DNA from: Neoceratodus forsteri
Lineage: Eukaryota > Chordata > Ceratodontiformes > Ceratodontidae
Direction of reading: 5' to 3'
DNA: 64,000 nucleotides
Assembly: GCA_016271365.2 (NCBI GenBank)
Contig: CM028132.1
Span: forward strand, 1,189,333,001-1,189,397,000
In this document: positions 10,371-22,889 of the stretch, piece by piece
How the letters are laid out: each line of letters starts with the position of its first letter
Position numbering within the stretch: position 1 is the stretch's first letter
Notes under the pieces: generated by a model
What the model was told of the DNA's origin: nothing
Databases searched by the model: none
The model's input: the letters and a program-made list of their open reading frames with translations, nothing else
Translations under genes and position numbers: made by a program

Positions 10371-13242
10371 TGAATGACGTTGACATTTTTGTAATAGTAG
10401 GTGATAAATACTGTGCATATACTGTGTACTGTAGCTCTTCTCCTGATTTTGGCAGTGTGTCTCTTTATTGAAAAACGAACATTCTAACATGGTTATTTTT
10501 CATTCTGAAAACTGAAGTTGTGACTCTGGCCATGCATATTAAGCAAATTATTATGTAAATCCTGTCGCATGAAGACATTTTATTATGTCACTAATGACAA
10601 GAGGATGCATGCTACAGTGCATTATGAAAATTACAGAAAAGCTGACAGTGTCCCTGTAGGACACTTGTCTTTGCCTTGTGCTTGATATCACACCCTGAAA
10701 TGTATTACTGCTTACTGAAACATTGTGTATTGATTGATTACTGGAAGTGTGAATTGAGATGACGGTACCGTTTTCAGTTATATCCTGCGGTAAGAACGAC
10801 AAGGCAGCACATAGATAAGACAACACAAGAACACTATCAGTCCATAATAAAGAAATACAGCAAGGCAGTTTGCTGCTCAAGTATCCTCTAGTGGTTCTTG
10901 CTGCGTCATACAAGGTTCATAAGTTTATTTTCTCCTGTTATCCTGTTTTGCTGCCCTACACCCCACCCTACCCTCTTGCAAGAGGCTATAGTTCTCTTCC
11001 TAACAGTATGCCAAAAAGCAGCTGACTAGGGTCCTGTAGTCAGAGAGCTGGCTCAGAAAGTCCCAATCCCTGCATTCCCCTCCCTCCACTTCTGCATTGC
11101 ATTTTAAGGACAAACATTTGACACATTTACACTTTTCTCGTTCTTAAATCTAGCTGTTTCCAGCAACACCGTTGTCCAGCATTTATATTGCCAGAGACCA
11201 TCCTAGTACCATTCAGTCAACCCTGTTCTTGTTTCTCCATGGCTTGCCCCACATGGCAGAGTCCTCAGATTGGACATATGTTCCCTTCCCCCTCCTCAAT
11301 GGATTTGGTTTGGAGAGGAGAGTCAGCTGATCAGAGCCTCTTTGTGCCAGGCTGTCATCTGGCATGGGGCTTATTTTTGCCCATACCCCAGCATGTTGGA
11401 AACATGAATGTGCCTGGGTAGTTTTTCCCCACTACCTATATGGTGCCACGTGCATGCTCACACATCCACAGTTGCCCTGTGGAAGGGACAATGTGATGCA
11501 TATATCAAACATGTCCCACAAGCCCATTTTATGAGTTGCTGTGGGAGCGGCCCAGACAGTGCCCCCTCCCTGGGCCAGGAAGTGCTGCTGGTAGCAGAAG
11601 CTCTAGACTGCAGAGCACCTAATCGCAGGGCAACCAGATTTGCTCTCGGATCTGGGTCACCAGCATGTGAGCATATAGTACTATCGCTGGGCCATTGGAC
11701 AGTAAGACCTTCAGATGTTCTGTTTTGTCTTTCTTTTTCTTTAAACCACACTATATACATACACCCTGCTCTTTGGTGCAGCCTGCTTCCTTGGCTCAGG
11801 TCAGACCCACCCTCCTGTATCCCGAGCATTTACCCCCTCCTTGTCCACTGGCTTACCATCTGAGGCAGGGCATGGTTACTGCCAGACAATATTGCATGCC
11901 TGTGCCTAATGCAGGGCAGGTGAAACCCATGGTGGAGGAAAGGCTAGTGTCAGAAAGTGGAGCCCAAATGCAGCATGGGTCATACTGCATCCACCAGAGT
12001 ATTTTTTTTTTGGTTCCCTACCCAAAGGAGGCCAACCACACTATGGGTTCCAAGTGCATGCATGCCACTGTCTGCTTGTGTGGAGCCCGGCCAGCATCCT
12101 TCCTCCCCTGCAGACCTTCACTGAACTACCACTTGTGGTCACTCAGCTGGTAGTGTCGCACCAGAGACAGCAGCGATCCTCCCTCTCCAGAGGAGGAGAG
12201 CAGTCTGAGGAGTGTTCAGTCCTCCTCCTCCCAGCCTGCCCTTGATGCCGCTTGCTTGTTCCTGGCTTAAGTCGTTGGCATCGCAAACAGTAGCTTTGCT
12301 GCTGCACCTGCCTACTGACTTCTTGTCTTTCTCCTTAACAAATGAAAATGGCTTAGTCTTACCCTTTTTGCATGACATCTGCAATAAAAAAGCAGCACCT
12401 TCTTTAAGAAGCTACATTTAAACAATAATAGTGTACAGACACCACAGCATCCTCTGTTCCTTGTCACATTTACACGTAATGCAGCAGTGCAGTGAAGCAC
12501 TGGAAAGGAGAGGAGTTTGGTTTTACAAAGCACCTTTCCTACACAGTGTATCCCAAAATGCTTTACAGTCCATGAACTGTTAGCAGCAGCTTTTAGAAGA
12601 GAACAAGAAGGTTAATGGTAGTAGAAAATGATTTTCTTCCATTGCTCCCTCATCCTTCACCTGGTAAGTTTAGTCACTGCTGAGAATCCTTCTGACCGAA
12701 GGGAAATATGGTAGGCACACCTGCTAGACTGATTGACAGTTGGTGATACTCTCTCTGTATATATGCCAGCTGTTCCCGTCAAAACCTTAGTTGTTATGCT
12801 GCCGTGGGAACAGTATTCACACTTACAGATTGCCTGCGCTTTGACTGAAATTTGGCATAGTAGGCAGTTCGGAAATGTGCATTGTTCCATGTCTGCCTCT
12901 CTGGTGAGTAAGGAAGTGTGATTTTGTTTGCTTCCCCTGCCCACAGTGAGGGGAAGAGTTAACTTCTCTCAGAGGCAGACGTCGGGCACAGTCATGCTAT
13001 ACCCACCCATAGGCAATTTAAAGGCAGCTGATTATTCTTTCTCTGACAGTCTGTGCTTTGTGGAACACTGAGTGCTTTACACTTTTTTTTCCTCTTTGCC
13101 ATTCTTCCTGTGTTTGATTAGGCACTCAGTTAATATATAATTTGAATCCGTTTGATCAGATACATGATGGCGTTTCACTGCGGAGTTGGCTCTGCTCCAG
13201 TGCTCATTTTTAGCAGTCAGTTAGCATTTTTATTTAGCAAAA
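10371..13242. other. No recognisable gene or element
   Basis: Nearly 2.9 kb of ordinary-looking sequence. ORFs of up to about 150 codons (11,408-12,153) carry no recognisable motif and overlap on both strands, so they look like chance frames. A segment at 12,520-12,570 ('aaagcacctttcctacacag') looks repeat-like but could not be assigned. Confidence 0.4.
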
Positions 13243-13290
13243 TAACATAGAAACATAGAATTTGTCAGCAGATATCCTCAGTTTTGGCCT
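13243..13290 (-). repeat. CR1 3' tail fragment
   Basis: The segment 'acatagaaacatagaatttg' followed by 'tcagcagata' matches the reverse-complemented 3' ends of the CR1 copies at 31.2 and 44.2 kb. Only the tail is present. Confidence 0.6.
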
Positions 13291-14199
13291 AAAACTTAGC
13301 TAGACTTGTTTTTATGTTACAGAGTATTAATTTGTTGCATTGACATGCCCAGTTAATGTTTGGATTCGGCTAGGTTTTGTCAGCAGAGCAGTTGCTGTGG
13401 AATTTTGCTGTGCCTGTTGTTACTGGATGGAAATGTCATCTGACAATCGGGGATAGAATGTGCTATGTGCTTCATGGCTATGCAGACAACCTCAATAGGT
13501 TCTTGCAACGCAGATTACAAGGGGGACTCTACTATAAACCAGGTAGGCCCTGATCAAGTTAGGACTAGGCTGCAAGAGTGGCTAGATCCATGGCTGCATC
13601 CTCAATGTAAGTGGCATGGGGGACGTAGAGTCCGAATGCAATGGCAACAGGCACTCAAGGGAGTCATCCCAATCCCAGGCAGAGGAAAGTATTTAGGCAC
13701 CATAACATCTTACCATGCTGCCACCGTGGTTCCTCTGAGAGCAATCCAGTGTCATTGTCAGACAAAAGGGGAAAAAGAAAGTCAACCAGGGGAGGGAATG
13801 TACTCCTTAAGCCTCTCCTCGGTGATCGCTTTGAGGAAGAGTGCCTTACCTCCAACAAATCCTAGGAGTCAGACAGGGACAGGGAGTTACAGTAGGGGGC
13901 TTCCCAAGACCTTCATAATGATGACCCTGGAACATAAGCCCACCAAAAAGATTAACACATAGTCAGACCTTCTGCAGCAGTTCTGCCAGGTATCTGAGGC
14001 TCTGCTGGTTTTCAAGTGGTTTATCTAGAGAATCAAAAAGGAATGGGAGTCCCTGGGAAGACGTTGTTTGGTGCATAGATGCATATGTAATATTTACAAG
14101 TTTGGGAAAGGCAGAATTAAATTACTTTGTATCCCCCCCCCACCAAACCTTTTCCTTACATCCCTAACTCATAGTTCCATTCTACCTGTGGCTGGGAAT
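13291..14199. other. No recognisable gene
   Basis: A 165-codon open frame (13,465-13,962, +) has no recognisable domain, and its antisense is also open for 64 codons. Nothing else was identified. Confidence 0.35.
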
Positions 14200-14370
14200 G
14201 TGCTCAACATTGAACCCATGACAAGCGCATCAACAGATCTTTTTCAAGACAATCTCTTGCAGCAGGTTATAACACATGGGAACCTTCTGCTGGAGGCACA
14301 TGTTTCTGGAAGATTTCTTAGCAGTCGTACCTGGGACCGCCCCCTCATGGACCACATGACCGGGTCTGTG

Positions 14371-14383
14371 CACTATAAAAGAG
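14371..14383 (+). promoter_or_regulatory. TATA-like box in the putative DIRS left end
   Basis: The sequence actataaaagagg sits upstream of the conserved-looking cctcagtt region. The role is inferred from its position in the putative DIRS left end. Confidence 0.35.
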
Positions 14384-14639
14384 GGGGCGGTGCCAATACT
14401 CCTCAGTTATTTCTTTTCCACGACCTGCACACATCTGTTTTGGAGATTGGCTCAGCAGTTCCTTTGCCTTTTAAGATTTTATTTTTTTCTACTAACTTTT
14501 GTCGTCACTGACCATCTTGACCTACAACGACAATGATGAAGATACTTTGAATTGCCTTTTAGTATAATTACATCTTCAGCATCGCTGAAGGTGGCTTTCA
14601 CCCCCTCATTGACGATGGCTTCTGCCTAGTGTTGCTCAG

Positions 14640-14950
14640 ATAGTGCTTTTGAGTATCCTACCACTATCTGTCAGATAGTGCTGGTATCCTGACTTGGATC
14701 CTGCCCGATATCCTGCCAAAGACAGATGCAGGATCCAGGGTCAGATAGTGATGGATCCTAGTTAGGATCCAGGTATTCTGGTTAGGATCCATGGATCCTA
14801 GGGCAGATAGGATCCGGGGCCAGATAGTGATGGATCATGGTTAGGATCAGACGGGCGGATCCATAGGCAGACAGTGGAAGAAACTGGCAGATCCAGTATC
14901 CTGCTGCAAAGGGCAGGTATCTGTGGATCCAGATTTGTCTGGATCCACCT
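14640..14950. repeat. GGATCC-rich degenerate tandem repeat
   Basis: Phrases such as 'cagatagtgatggatc', 'ggttaggatc' and 'ggatcc' recur about ten times at irregular intervals of about 15-40 bases. It lies directly left of the 27-bp repeat array and may be an independent expansion. Confidence 0.7.
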
Positions 14951-15790
14951 GAGCAACACTACTTCCGCCCTCTCAGTGATGATGGCTTCCACCCTCTTGT
15001 TCACTATGGCCTCAGCCCTCTCATTGCGATGGCCTCGGCCCTCTCGTTGTGATGGCTTCTGCCCTCTCATTGATGATGGATTCACCCTCTCGTCGATGAT
15101 GGCTTCTGTTCTCTCATTGATGATGGCTTCTGCCCTCTCGTTAGCAATGGATTTTGCCCTCTCATTTAACAATGGTTTTTACCCTCTCATTGATGATGGC
15201 TTCCGCCCTCTTGTTGCGATGGCTTTTGCCCTCTCATTGATGGTAGCTTCTGCCTTCTCTTTGACGAGGGCTTCGCCCTCTCATCAACAATGGCTTCTGC
15301 CCTCTTGTTGATGATGGCTTTTTTCTCTCTCTCATCGGTGGTGGCTTCTGCCCTCTCATTGACAGTGGCTCATGCCATCGTGTTGGTGATTGCTTCAGCC
15401 CTCTCATCATGATAGCTTTCACCCTCTTGTTGCTGAGGGCTTCTGCCCACTCGCTGATGTTGGCTTTTGCCCTCTCATCAATGATGGCATCTACCACTCT
15501 CATTTATGGGGGCTTTTGCCCTCACGTTGACAGTGGCATTTGTCTTTTCATCGATGATGGCTTTGGCCCTCTCGTTGTCAAGGGCTTTAGCCCTTGCAAT
15601 CAATGATGGACTATCGTCGATTGTGGCTTCTGCCCTGCCATCGACACTGGCTTCAATAGGCTTCATCACTGTCATTGGGGAAGGTTTCATCCCCCTGGTC
15701 ACTGTGGGTTTCGACCCTCAGGTCAACGATGGCCTTGGGTCTTTCATTGCCGATGATGTCTCATTGCAGAAGGCTTCACCCTCCTTCTCG
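14951..15790. repeat. 27-bp-type tandem repeat array
   Basis: Units of the form 'gatgatggcttctgccctct' plus about 7 bases recur, mostly about 27 bp apart, some 25-30 times. Because the unit is a multiple of three, both strands stay open: the minus strand reads a nine-residue repeat like NERAEAIIN (14,798-15,172), and the plus strand reads MASALSLMM-like repeats. Earlier scattered units begin near 14,590. It probably arose inside the gag region of the DIRS element. Confidence 0.8.
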
Positions 15791-17560
15791 ATGAGGTCCC
15801 GGACCCTCTTGTCCACAATGGATCCAGAAAAATCTGTGGGCCTAGATCCAGGTGCCCTTGCCTTTGGCCTCACTGTGGGCCTCCTCATCGTCTCCTAATG
15901 TTGCGTGAGTTATGCGCTACCTGACCGGCTGCTTCCGCTATGGAGTAGCCTCTGTAATCCACACCTGGACCCTGTTTGTTCTTTAACTGAAACTCTGCCC
16001 TCATACTGGATATAGTTATTTCTTCCACTGCTTCAGCATCACAGTATCCTCCTCAACAACTGAGGGACTCTTTTTCGAGCAGTGCTGGCTCCTTTGAGTC
16101 GCCTCTTTGCCGGCCTGATGGGGTTTGCTTCCCCACCAGTTTTCTTCTCTCCATTATTCCAATGGAGTCTGACTGTGTCTCTTTGGAGCTCCGAGTTGGG
16201 CCAGTAGTGTACAGGTGGACATGCCTATTCTTGTGGCCTGGTGGCCCCCCCATTGGTGGGGCCACCTCTGGGCCCATCTCGGTCTCCACCTGTAGCTCTG
16301 CTACACCTGGCTCTGTCTACAGTTGTTGGGGTGGAGCCCCTTTTTTCTTGCTCAGGAATATGAACTGAACTGGTTCTACCCTCTGGGGCCCAGGTGTAGC
16401 AGCTGATGCCCCTAGGCACGAATCGGCTTATTATTTGGCGATGTCCTCACAGCGGTTGTCTCACCTCTTGTGTGGATGCTTCTACAGGTGCAGCCACTAT
16501 ACTCGTTGCTTGGAACCTCTGGCAGCTATGGTTTACATGACCTCTGCTGTGAAAATGTCTCACGTGACTTTCTTGGTTGCATATGTCTGGACCTTTTGCT
16601 CCCACCTTTCTGAGTTTTCTTCTTGAGGCTGCTTTTTGAGGTCTCCCTATGGGACCCACTGCCTCAGGTTGCACCGTATTTTGGTGCATTCCATGTCATT
16701 TTTTGCAACAGGAAAACTCTTTTACGAAAGTCCTATTTTGGAAACCCCACTGATACCTTGCGGGAGCCTCCCTAACATGAGTTCACTACCTCCGTTAGCC
16801 TTCCCTGCCTTTGGTTCTGAGGTTGACAGGTGCTATTCTGCTGGTTCCCTGCCTGGGACCGCCCACAGCCTGAAGGTCCCCTCAAATCCATGGTTACAGT
16901 CTCTGTCCTGATGTCTGGGATCTGGGATTTTTCTATTTGAAAATGCGGTTCCATGTCATAAGGGCGATCCCCATTTGGGCAAGTGTACATCGCCAAAAAT
17001 AAATAACGGTGAAGTACACTCACAGCAACTACAAGTCTGGTGATGGGACTGGAAGATATGCCCCCCGCACTCCCCACAACTAAAGATTCTCAACTCCAGA
17101 GGGGTACATGTTGGGAGGGGGTGTTAAACTTGGAAAAAAAACAAAAGGCCTGACGCAAAAGTTGACGCCCATCCCAGAACCGAATTCAGCACCCTACCAA
17201 CCCCAGTCTGGCACCCTACCCATCACGCCACATGGTCAGCTTGGTAGCTGACTGCCACACTACCTCCCACATACCCTCTCTCCCCTTCCACCCCTCGAGT
17301 GGTGGTTCCCCCCCATGCGTGTTATAGTTTCTGTCGCCATATTCGCCCATCATGGTATCCTGTCACTACCCTGCCAAGTAGCCCAGAACACAGGCTCCAT
17401 GATTGAGTCACCCTTTTTGCATTCGCTCAATCACAGTCGCTGTGTTCACAGGATACTGAAAATGCCTGTTTTGCCTGTGCATCCCCCTCCTCAATGGTCA
17501 GGATATGTTTTCTCTTTTCTTCTAGACAGTGATCATGGTAGACCTTCAACCTATGCTACA

Positions 17561-19571
17561 TGTAACCCCCCTACAAATTGGGGTTTACTAAAATGTCTTC
17601 CTGGGCTGCCTAATGCCCACTGTCAGGATGGTGTCCTGTGTCTGCAGTAGCTGTATATGTCTGCATGAGAGTGCTATAGAAAGCCTCCATGCCTGTCTCT
17701 TTAAGAGACTCATTATACTGTGTTAGAAATTAGTTTGGGCTGGGTCCGAGCAGTTTAGGGCTCATGACCGGCCAGGCGAGTGGTATTTCTGCTTCATTCT
17801 GTAGTCGCTATATGCGCAGAGGGCACTCTATTAGGAACTGTGTTCATTTACTGTTTATCTGCCTTATTAATAATAGTATAGAAGTTTGTTTAACCTGCCT
17901 TCTCTTGCAGCTTGGACTTTTTGCATAAGAGCCCCATTTTGGTTCTTGACTGCCAGAGTTGGACCATTTGAACCTCAGGGACCTAAAATGGAGACTGTCC
18001 CCAGAGGTCTTGTGGGATTGGAATCTGTAGGAGTTGTAGTTTTTAAGGTTTGGCGCCTAAATTGACCTGGAGGGGGAGCCCTTGCTGTGACAGACAGTTC
18101 CCTCAGCCAACCAAACCTTTTGGATCTCAGAGGAAATCCTCAAAACTGCCTGCAGCAGAGTCCGTTGTGAGCTGGAGTTTGGAGAGTGAACAGCTTGAGC
18201 AATCGAGCAGCTGCTCCTGTGTAGGAGCACAGGCGAATTGGTGGGATGGCTGCGCTGGCCTGCCTGTCACATTTTCCAGTGAGAAATCCTGTGAACATGA
18301 AAGTTGGACTTAAATCTAGTTCCTTTGTTTGAGATCTGAAGCCTGAAGAGAAAGAGAGTGATCATTGCCTGAATTTGGGACCGAAGACTTGCTCCAGAAG
18401 CGATCAGCCTGCTAGGCACTGAAGTGAGTTACGGATTGAGAGGTTTGCGCAGAACTTCTGCTAAATTGCAACCGGTCCTTCCCCAAACTGTAACTAAGAG
18501 TTGTGTTGCTTATAAGTGTGCTGAATGTGCTGAGTGGGCTGCGATTTGGTTCCCCACCTTCAAGTGTGTTATGCTTGCTGGAAGCTGCTCCAGCACTTGC
18601 ACGGACTAAATCTGAACTGTCTGCTCTGGTCTGGGCCCTGCCATCTTGGCCTAGACTGCCTCTCCCATCACAGAGACATTTCCGTTGAAAGACTCATTCG
18701 GGGATTCGGCCCCCTGCTGAACACCATCGAACAGGTGAGTCGTGTGGGCCTTGCTTCCCCTGGCAAACCAGAATACCATCCAGAGAACTTCATCTCATCA
18801 GTCCTGCCTCCTGGTCTGGGTAGCGCGAGTACCTAACAGGGTAGCTCCCTGCAACAAAGCTGCAATCATTATGTGTCATCTGATTTATTTGTTTGGGTTT
18901 ATTACAACGAACTGAGCCATTCAGCTCTGGATTACAAATTCTGGGTTGATGTGCATGCTTATTGTTTTCTTTCTTAAGGGCTCCAACAACAGCTGCAATG
19001 CCGGCCTATCCCGGGCATCGCTTCAGGCTAGTCTGCTTTACAGCTGGGTACCCAGGGTTGTGTGACTGTATACAAGGGACTCACTGTGTATGCATGTTCA
19101 GCCTGAATTGATCAGATCTGTTAATCATCCACTAGATTCATGCCCCATCCCTGTTTGCTTCCCCCTGAATAAATCAGATTTTGTTCTTTTTGCATTTAAC
19201 TTGGCTAGTGTGTACCTTTTTGGTGGGGGCATTGTACTGCCATTGAACTGTTGCATTAAAGGTCTTACTTTACAGGGGGTCTCCAGGGCAGCTGCAGAGG
19301 ATCCAGCCCTGGTGGTAAGTGCAAGGAGTGTGAGCAAGTCATTACTGCCATATGGTACTTGTGAATGTTTTGCTACTATACTGTTTAAGCCACTAGAGGG
19401 GTTGGTGGGAGGTTATAGCATCCCAGAGGGCTATATCAACAGCAGTTACGCTACCCCAGAACCGTTCCTCTGGGTGGAGACACCCGTTCAACGAGATCAG
19501 GCCCCTTAACCTGCGCCTACGGACACAGGCAGGGGTAGTATCCCTTAGGATAACGCCACCTAGGGGTTACA
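17561..19571 (+). mobile_element. LTR-2: solo-LTR-like element
   Basis: Begins TGTAACCCCCC and ends GGGGTTACA, flanked by taca on both sides (17,557-17,560 and 19,572-19,575). Shared landmarks are AATAAA with following tcag at 19,168-19,173 and an acceptor (tttacag) to donor (gtaagtg) pair bounding 19,276-19,314. Length is 2,011 bp. No protein-coding region was recognised. It sits inside the decayed DIRS element. Confidence 0.8.
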
Positions 19572-19739
19572 TACAAAAGGCAGTGAAACACCCATTCAGG
19601 CTAGACTCTGCCACAGGAGTCTTCCAATAATACCAGGTCATGATCTCTGCGATTCTTTGCAAAGTGGGCCTCTGTGTTTTTTTTCCATTATATGCCCTGA
19701 TGTATTGCTTTTCTGAAACATCATCGGAGGTCCTCCTTA

Positions 19740-20560
19740 CACCTCTCAGTACTCTGTGTGGTTTAAGTCTCTGGGTATTAAAGTACACCTTTATGGCATA
19801 CATTCCATTGGAAATGCTTTCCTTCCTGTATCTCGATGGACACGCCTGGGCTCACTGGCTTCCCATTATCTACCACACCAGAGGCGTCTTGGTCAGGCTT
19901 CACCTGCTGACTTTTTGGGGATACTTGGCTTGAGGCCATCCTAATCAATTACATATCCCCAATAATACCCGAGACTTTGTTCAAGGGCGCTGTGCAATGA
20001 TTGTGCCTTCAGAGATCTACCTGCAAATGGATGCCAGCGTCTTATTGCCTGCTATCACATTCCTCCATTTGTGAAGGTGCATGACCATTCTTACGATGAA
20101 TACCTCAAATCCAGAGGATGTGGGTATTCCTTTCAAAGGTCTACAAACCCGCCAAGGTGTCTGGCAGACGGGCGATGCCCATCTGCACGTCTTTGTCTTG
20201 GAAGAGCCATTTTCTATGCTCTCCATACTTTTGGGTGGCTTCTGTGGGAGATACGTCTCATGATTCAATCAGTTATTTCCCCGATGTGTGTTACTTGGTC
20301 AGGAAACATTACCCACTCCCTTGCATCCGTGCATTAAATCCATGTGTATAGGGTACTGGGCCATGCATAATGGACTGCACCTCGTTAAAATTATATATCT
20401 CTGGCAGCAGGAATACACTACCGGATACCCTCTGCCTTTTCAAAACAGCGGGGCACGAATGGAAAATTCCACAGGATGTAGTCGAAGACATCTTTGTCCA
20501 CTGGGCTCTTCCTGACAGGGATCTGTTTGTCTCTCTGCCCCTACAGCCAGACCAGGACAC
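19740..20560 (+). pseudogene. DIRS reverse transcriptase-RNase H remnant
   Basis: Fragments in several frames match the order of the intact-length DIRS at 50.4-52.1 kb. SLGIKVHLYGIH is where an LYLDDW-type catalytic box is expected, and it lacks the aspartates. YISGSRNTLPDTLC corresponds to the RNase H ADALS region. AGHEWKIPQDVVEDIFVHW...DLF begins the methyltransferase-like region. Stops and shifts are numerous and no activity is possible. Confidence 0.55.
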
Positions 20561-20890
20561 ACTGTGGCTGGATGTTTTCTCTTTCCTGGAGGCATCTCTG
20601 GGGTCAGGACCGGTGTGGTTCCCACTGTTACAGTTGAGGGATCTGGTACTGATACCTCTTTCTCTTAATGCCCACCCTTCTGCCCTTCTAATTTTGGAAA
20701 TGCTCCTTCAATCCAATTCTGCATTTTCTGCTCCTCCACGCTTCGTTCCAGAGGGCTTACCCCTCTCTTGTTTCCAGAGTCACCTTTATGATGATGGGCA
20801 TCTTTACGCCAACCTGGGTGTCTCATGCCATGTCCCATTCTTTGCAGAGCAGGTGCCAAAGCTCTCTCTGAGGGGACTGGATTGAGTTGG

Positions 20891-21869
20891 ACCGTGTTTT
20901 CATGTCCTCCTATGCACATACTAGACTGTTTACTCCCACTTTTGGTGTTTGAGGTTCCCTTTGTCTGCGAACTTTTGCCTTTTCTTCCCTGATGGGAGAA
21001 AGGACTCTGCCTCCATTGGGTTTTTACAACTGTTCTTAAGGGGCATTCTTCACCCCTGCCCCCAGTAGGACTCCACCTACCTCTGGGGGTTATCAGTTAA
21101 GTCCTAGACTAACTGACAGTTGCTCCCTTTTGGGCCTGCGGTTCCATAAGGCTTATGCTTCCTATCTTGGAACCTTTTACTCTGCGTTGCAGTTTCGCTG
21201 GCTGCATTACTGCATTCTAGGCTCTGTGCATACAGGTCCCTATCTGTCTTTTGTGCTGGCTGGGGTTCAAACCTGAACCCCAGCTTGCCTTCTTGGGTTT
21301 ACTCCATGTATGTGGGATGGCCTTTTGACCTCACCACAACCTTCGGGAGCAATCACCCCATTCAGAAATTTTGCTTGAATGGGGAAGTCTAACCGGGTGT
21401 GCATGTTAGCATGCACTTGGCTTCATGTTCAGTTAAAACCACACTACCTCAGTCATGGTCTAGTCTATTTGTCTGATTAAAATTACCTTATCCTAAACCT
21501 TTATAGTTATTTTTTTTTAATATTCTTGTACAACTTATATATACCAATAGTCACAGTTAAGCTTTACCCCTGTATTGCAAGTCTGCAACTTTATAAGAGA
21601 GAGAAAGGAGCTGTGACAGCACATCCTTCTGCCCAGGACTTCATTTGAGACGTCAAGGTATGGCACTGTGTGTTATAAATTGCTGTTATCTCTGTCATGG
21701 AGCAGGGAAGGATGATACTTGCATTTTATGTTATTTTTTTTTTTTTTTTACTTTTACTTTATTGTATGATAGTATCTAAAAGTAGGAGAGACTTCATCTC
21801 CAGTTATTCATACATTGTTTGCTTGTACTGCTGATCCAAATTATGTTAATTCTGCATACCAGTTTTAAG
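20891..21869. other. No recognisable gene; short perfect hairpin
   Basis: Nothing assignable. A perfect 11-bp inverted repeat gctggggttca / tgaaccccagc with a 4-base loop lies at 21,259-21,284. A poly-T run lies near 21,735. Confidence 0.4.
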
Positions 21870-22889
21870 TGTAACCCCTAGGTGGCGCTATCTCAAGGGC
21901 TACTACCCCTGCCTGCTTGGCTAGTAGCAGGTTAAGGGGCCTGGCTAATGAAACGGGTGCCTCCACCCAGAAGTCAGGGTTGTTTGTGGTCAAGGTAACC
22001 TGGGCACAGCCCTCTGGGACACTGTAACCCCCCTCTTTCCCTTCTAGTGGCCTGAACAATATACAATAATTACTTTCTTAATGACCCTTATTCACCAGGC
22101 AATTACCCACACTGTTTGCACTTACCACCAGGGCTGGTTCCTCAAGCTTGACCCTGGGGACTCCCTGTAAAACAAGGTTAAGCACAGCAAATAGCAACAG
22201 TACAATACTTTTGGCACAAACTGGAACCACAGTCAGGTTAAATGCAAACAAAGTTAAATCTGATTTATTCAGGGGACTTGAACAAGGGAGGGATGTAATC
22301 AGGTTGATTTGCTTAAAAGCTATATTAATCAGACAGTTATGCATGCAGTTCAGAGTCCCTACACAGTCACACACTCTGGGTACCCAGGTAGGAAAATGGT
22401 GGGCTAACCAGGAACGTTGCAGCTGGTTGGGGCTCTATGATGGAAGAAAGCAACATGCACAACACATACTATTTGTAATCCGGAGATGGAGGGCTCAGTT
22501 CATGAAAGAAAAGGCAACAAGACAATCAGATGACAACACTTTAGATTTAGCTGTTGTAGTTACCCTGATGTTTACTCACAATACCCAATACTGGACACAG
22601 GCAGGATGAAATCGAGACTGTAGGCTGTTGAGTTGGAGTGCCCGGAGAAGCAGGGCCTACACGAATCACTGAGGCATCATTCCTGTTCAAGGCGTTGAGC
22701 AGAGGGCTGATCCCTAGGCCGGTGTCTCGTCAATTACTTTCTCTGTGTAGCAGGTATTCTGATTGGGCCAGTGTAGCAGGGCCCAGGTAAATGGAAATTG
22801 ATACGGATTCAGACCGTGGAGCTGGATGCAGCCTCCTGCAAGCAAACACAGTTCAGACACACAGTGGGGAACCAAATCATGACCCACTA

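Larger units (their letters stand above)
14200..20890 (+). mobile_element. Decayed DIRS element with LTR-2 inside
   Basis: The left part (14,230-14,560) has a TATA-like 'actataaaagagg' at about 14,371 and 'cctcagttatttcttttcc', which resembles DIRS left-end promoter regions. A tandem-repeat expansion follows. RNase H/methyltransferase blocks lie at 19,740-20,560: SLGIKVHLY, then YISGSRNTLPDTLC and HEWKIPQDVVEDIFVHW...RDLFVSLP. Between them 15.9-17.5 kb is poorly preserved and assigned to DIRS by position only. LTR-2 interrupts the element. No recombinase or right terminal repeat was found, so the right boundary is a guess. Confidence 0.5.

Noticed and set aside
11408..12153. Overlapping 150-codon frames as a host gene
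   Set aside because: No motif, no splice context worth noting, and antisense frames of similar length. Probably chance.
16053..17077. Frames at 16-17 kb as a confident DIRS gag
   Set aside because: Only position supports this; I could not match a gag block with confidence, so no separate coding entry was made.
20890..21869. Recombinase and right terminal repeat for the 14-21 kb DIRS
   Set aside because: I looked for the H-x-x-R and Tyr blocks and for an inverse of the left end and found neither.
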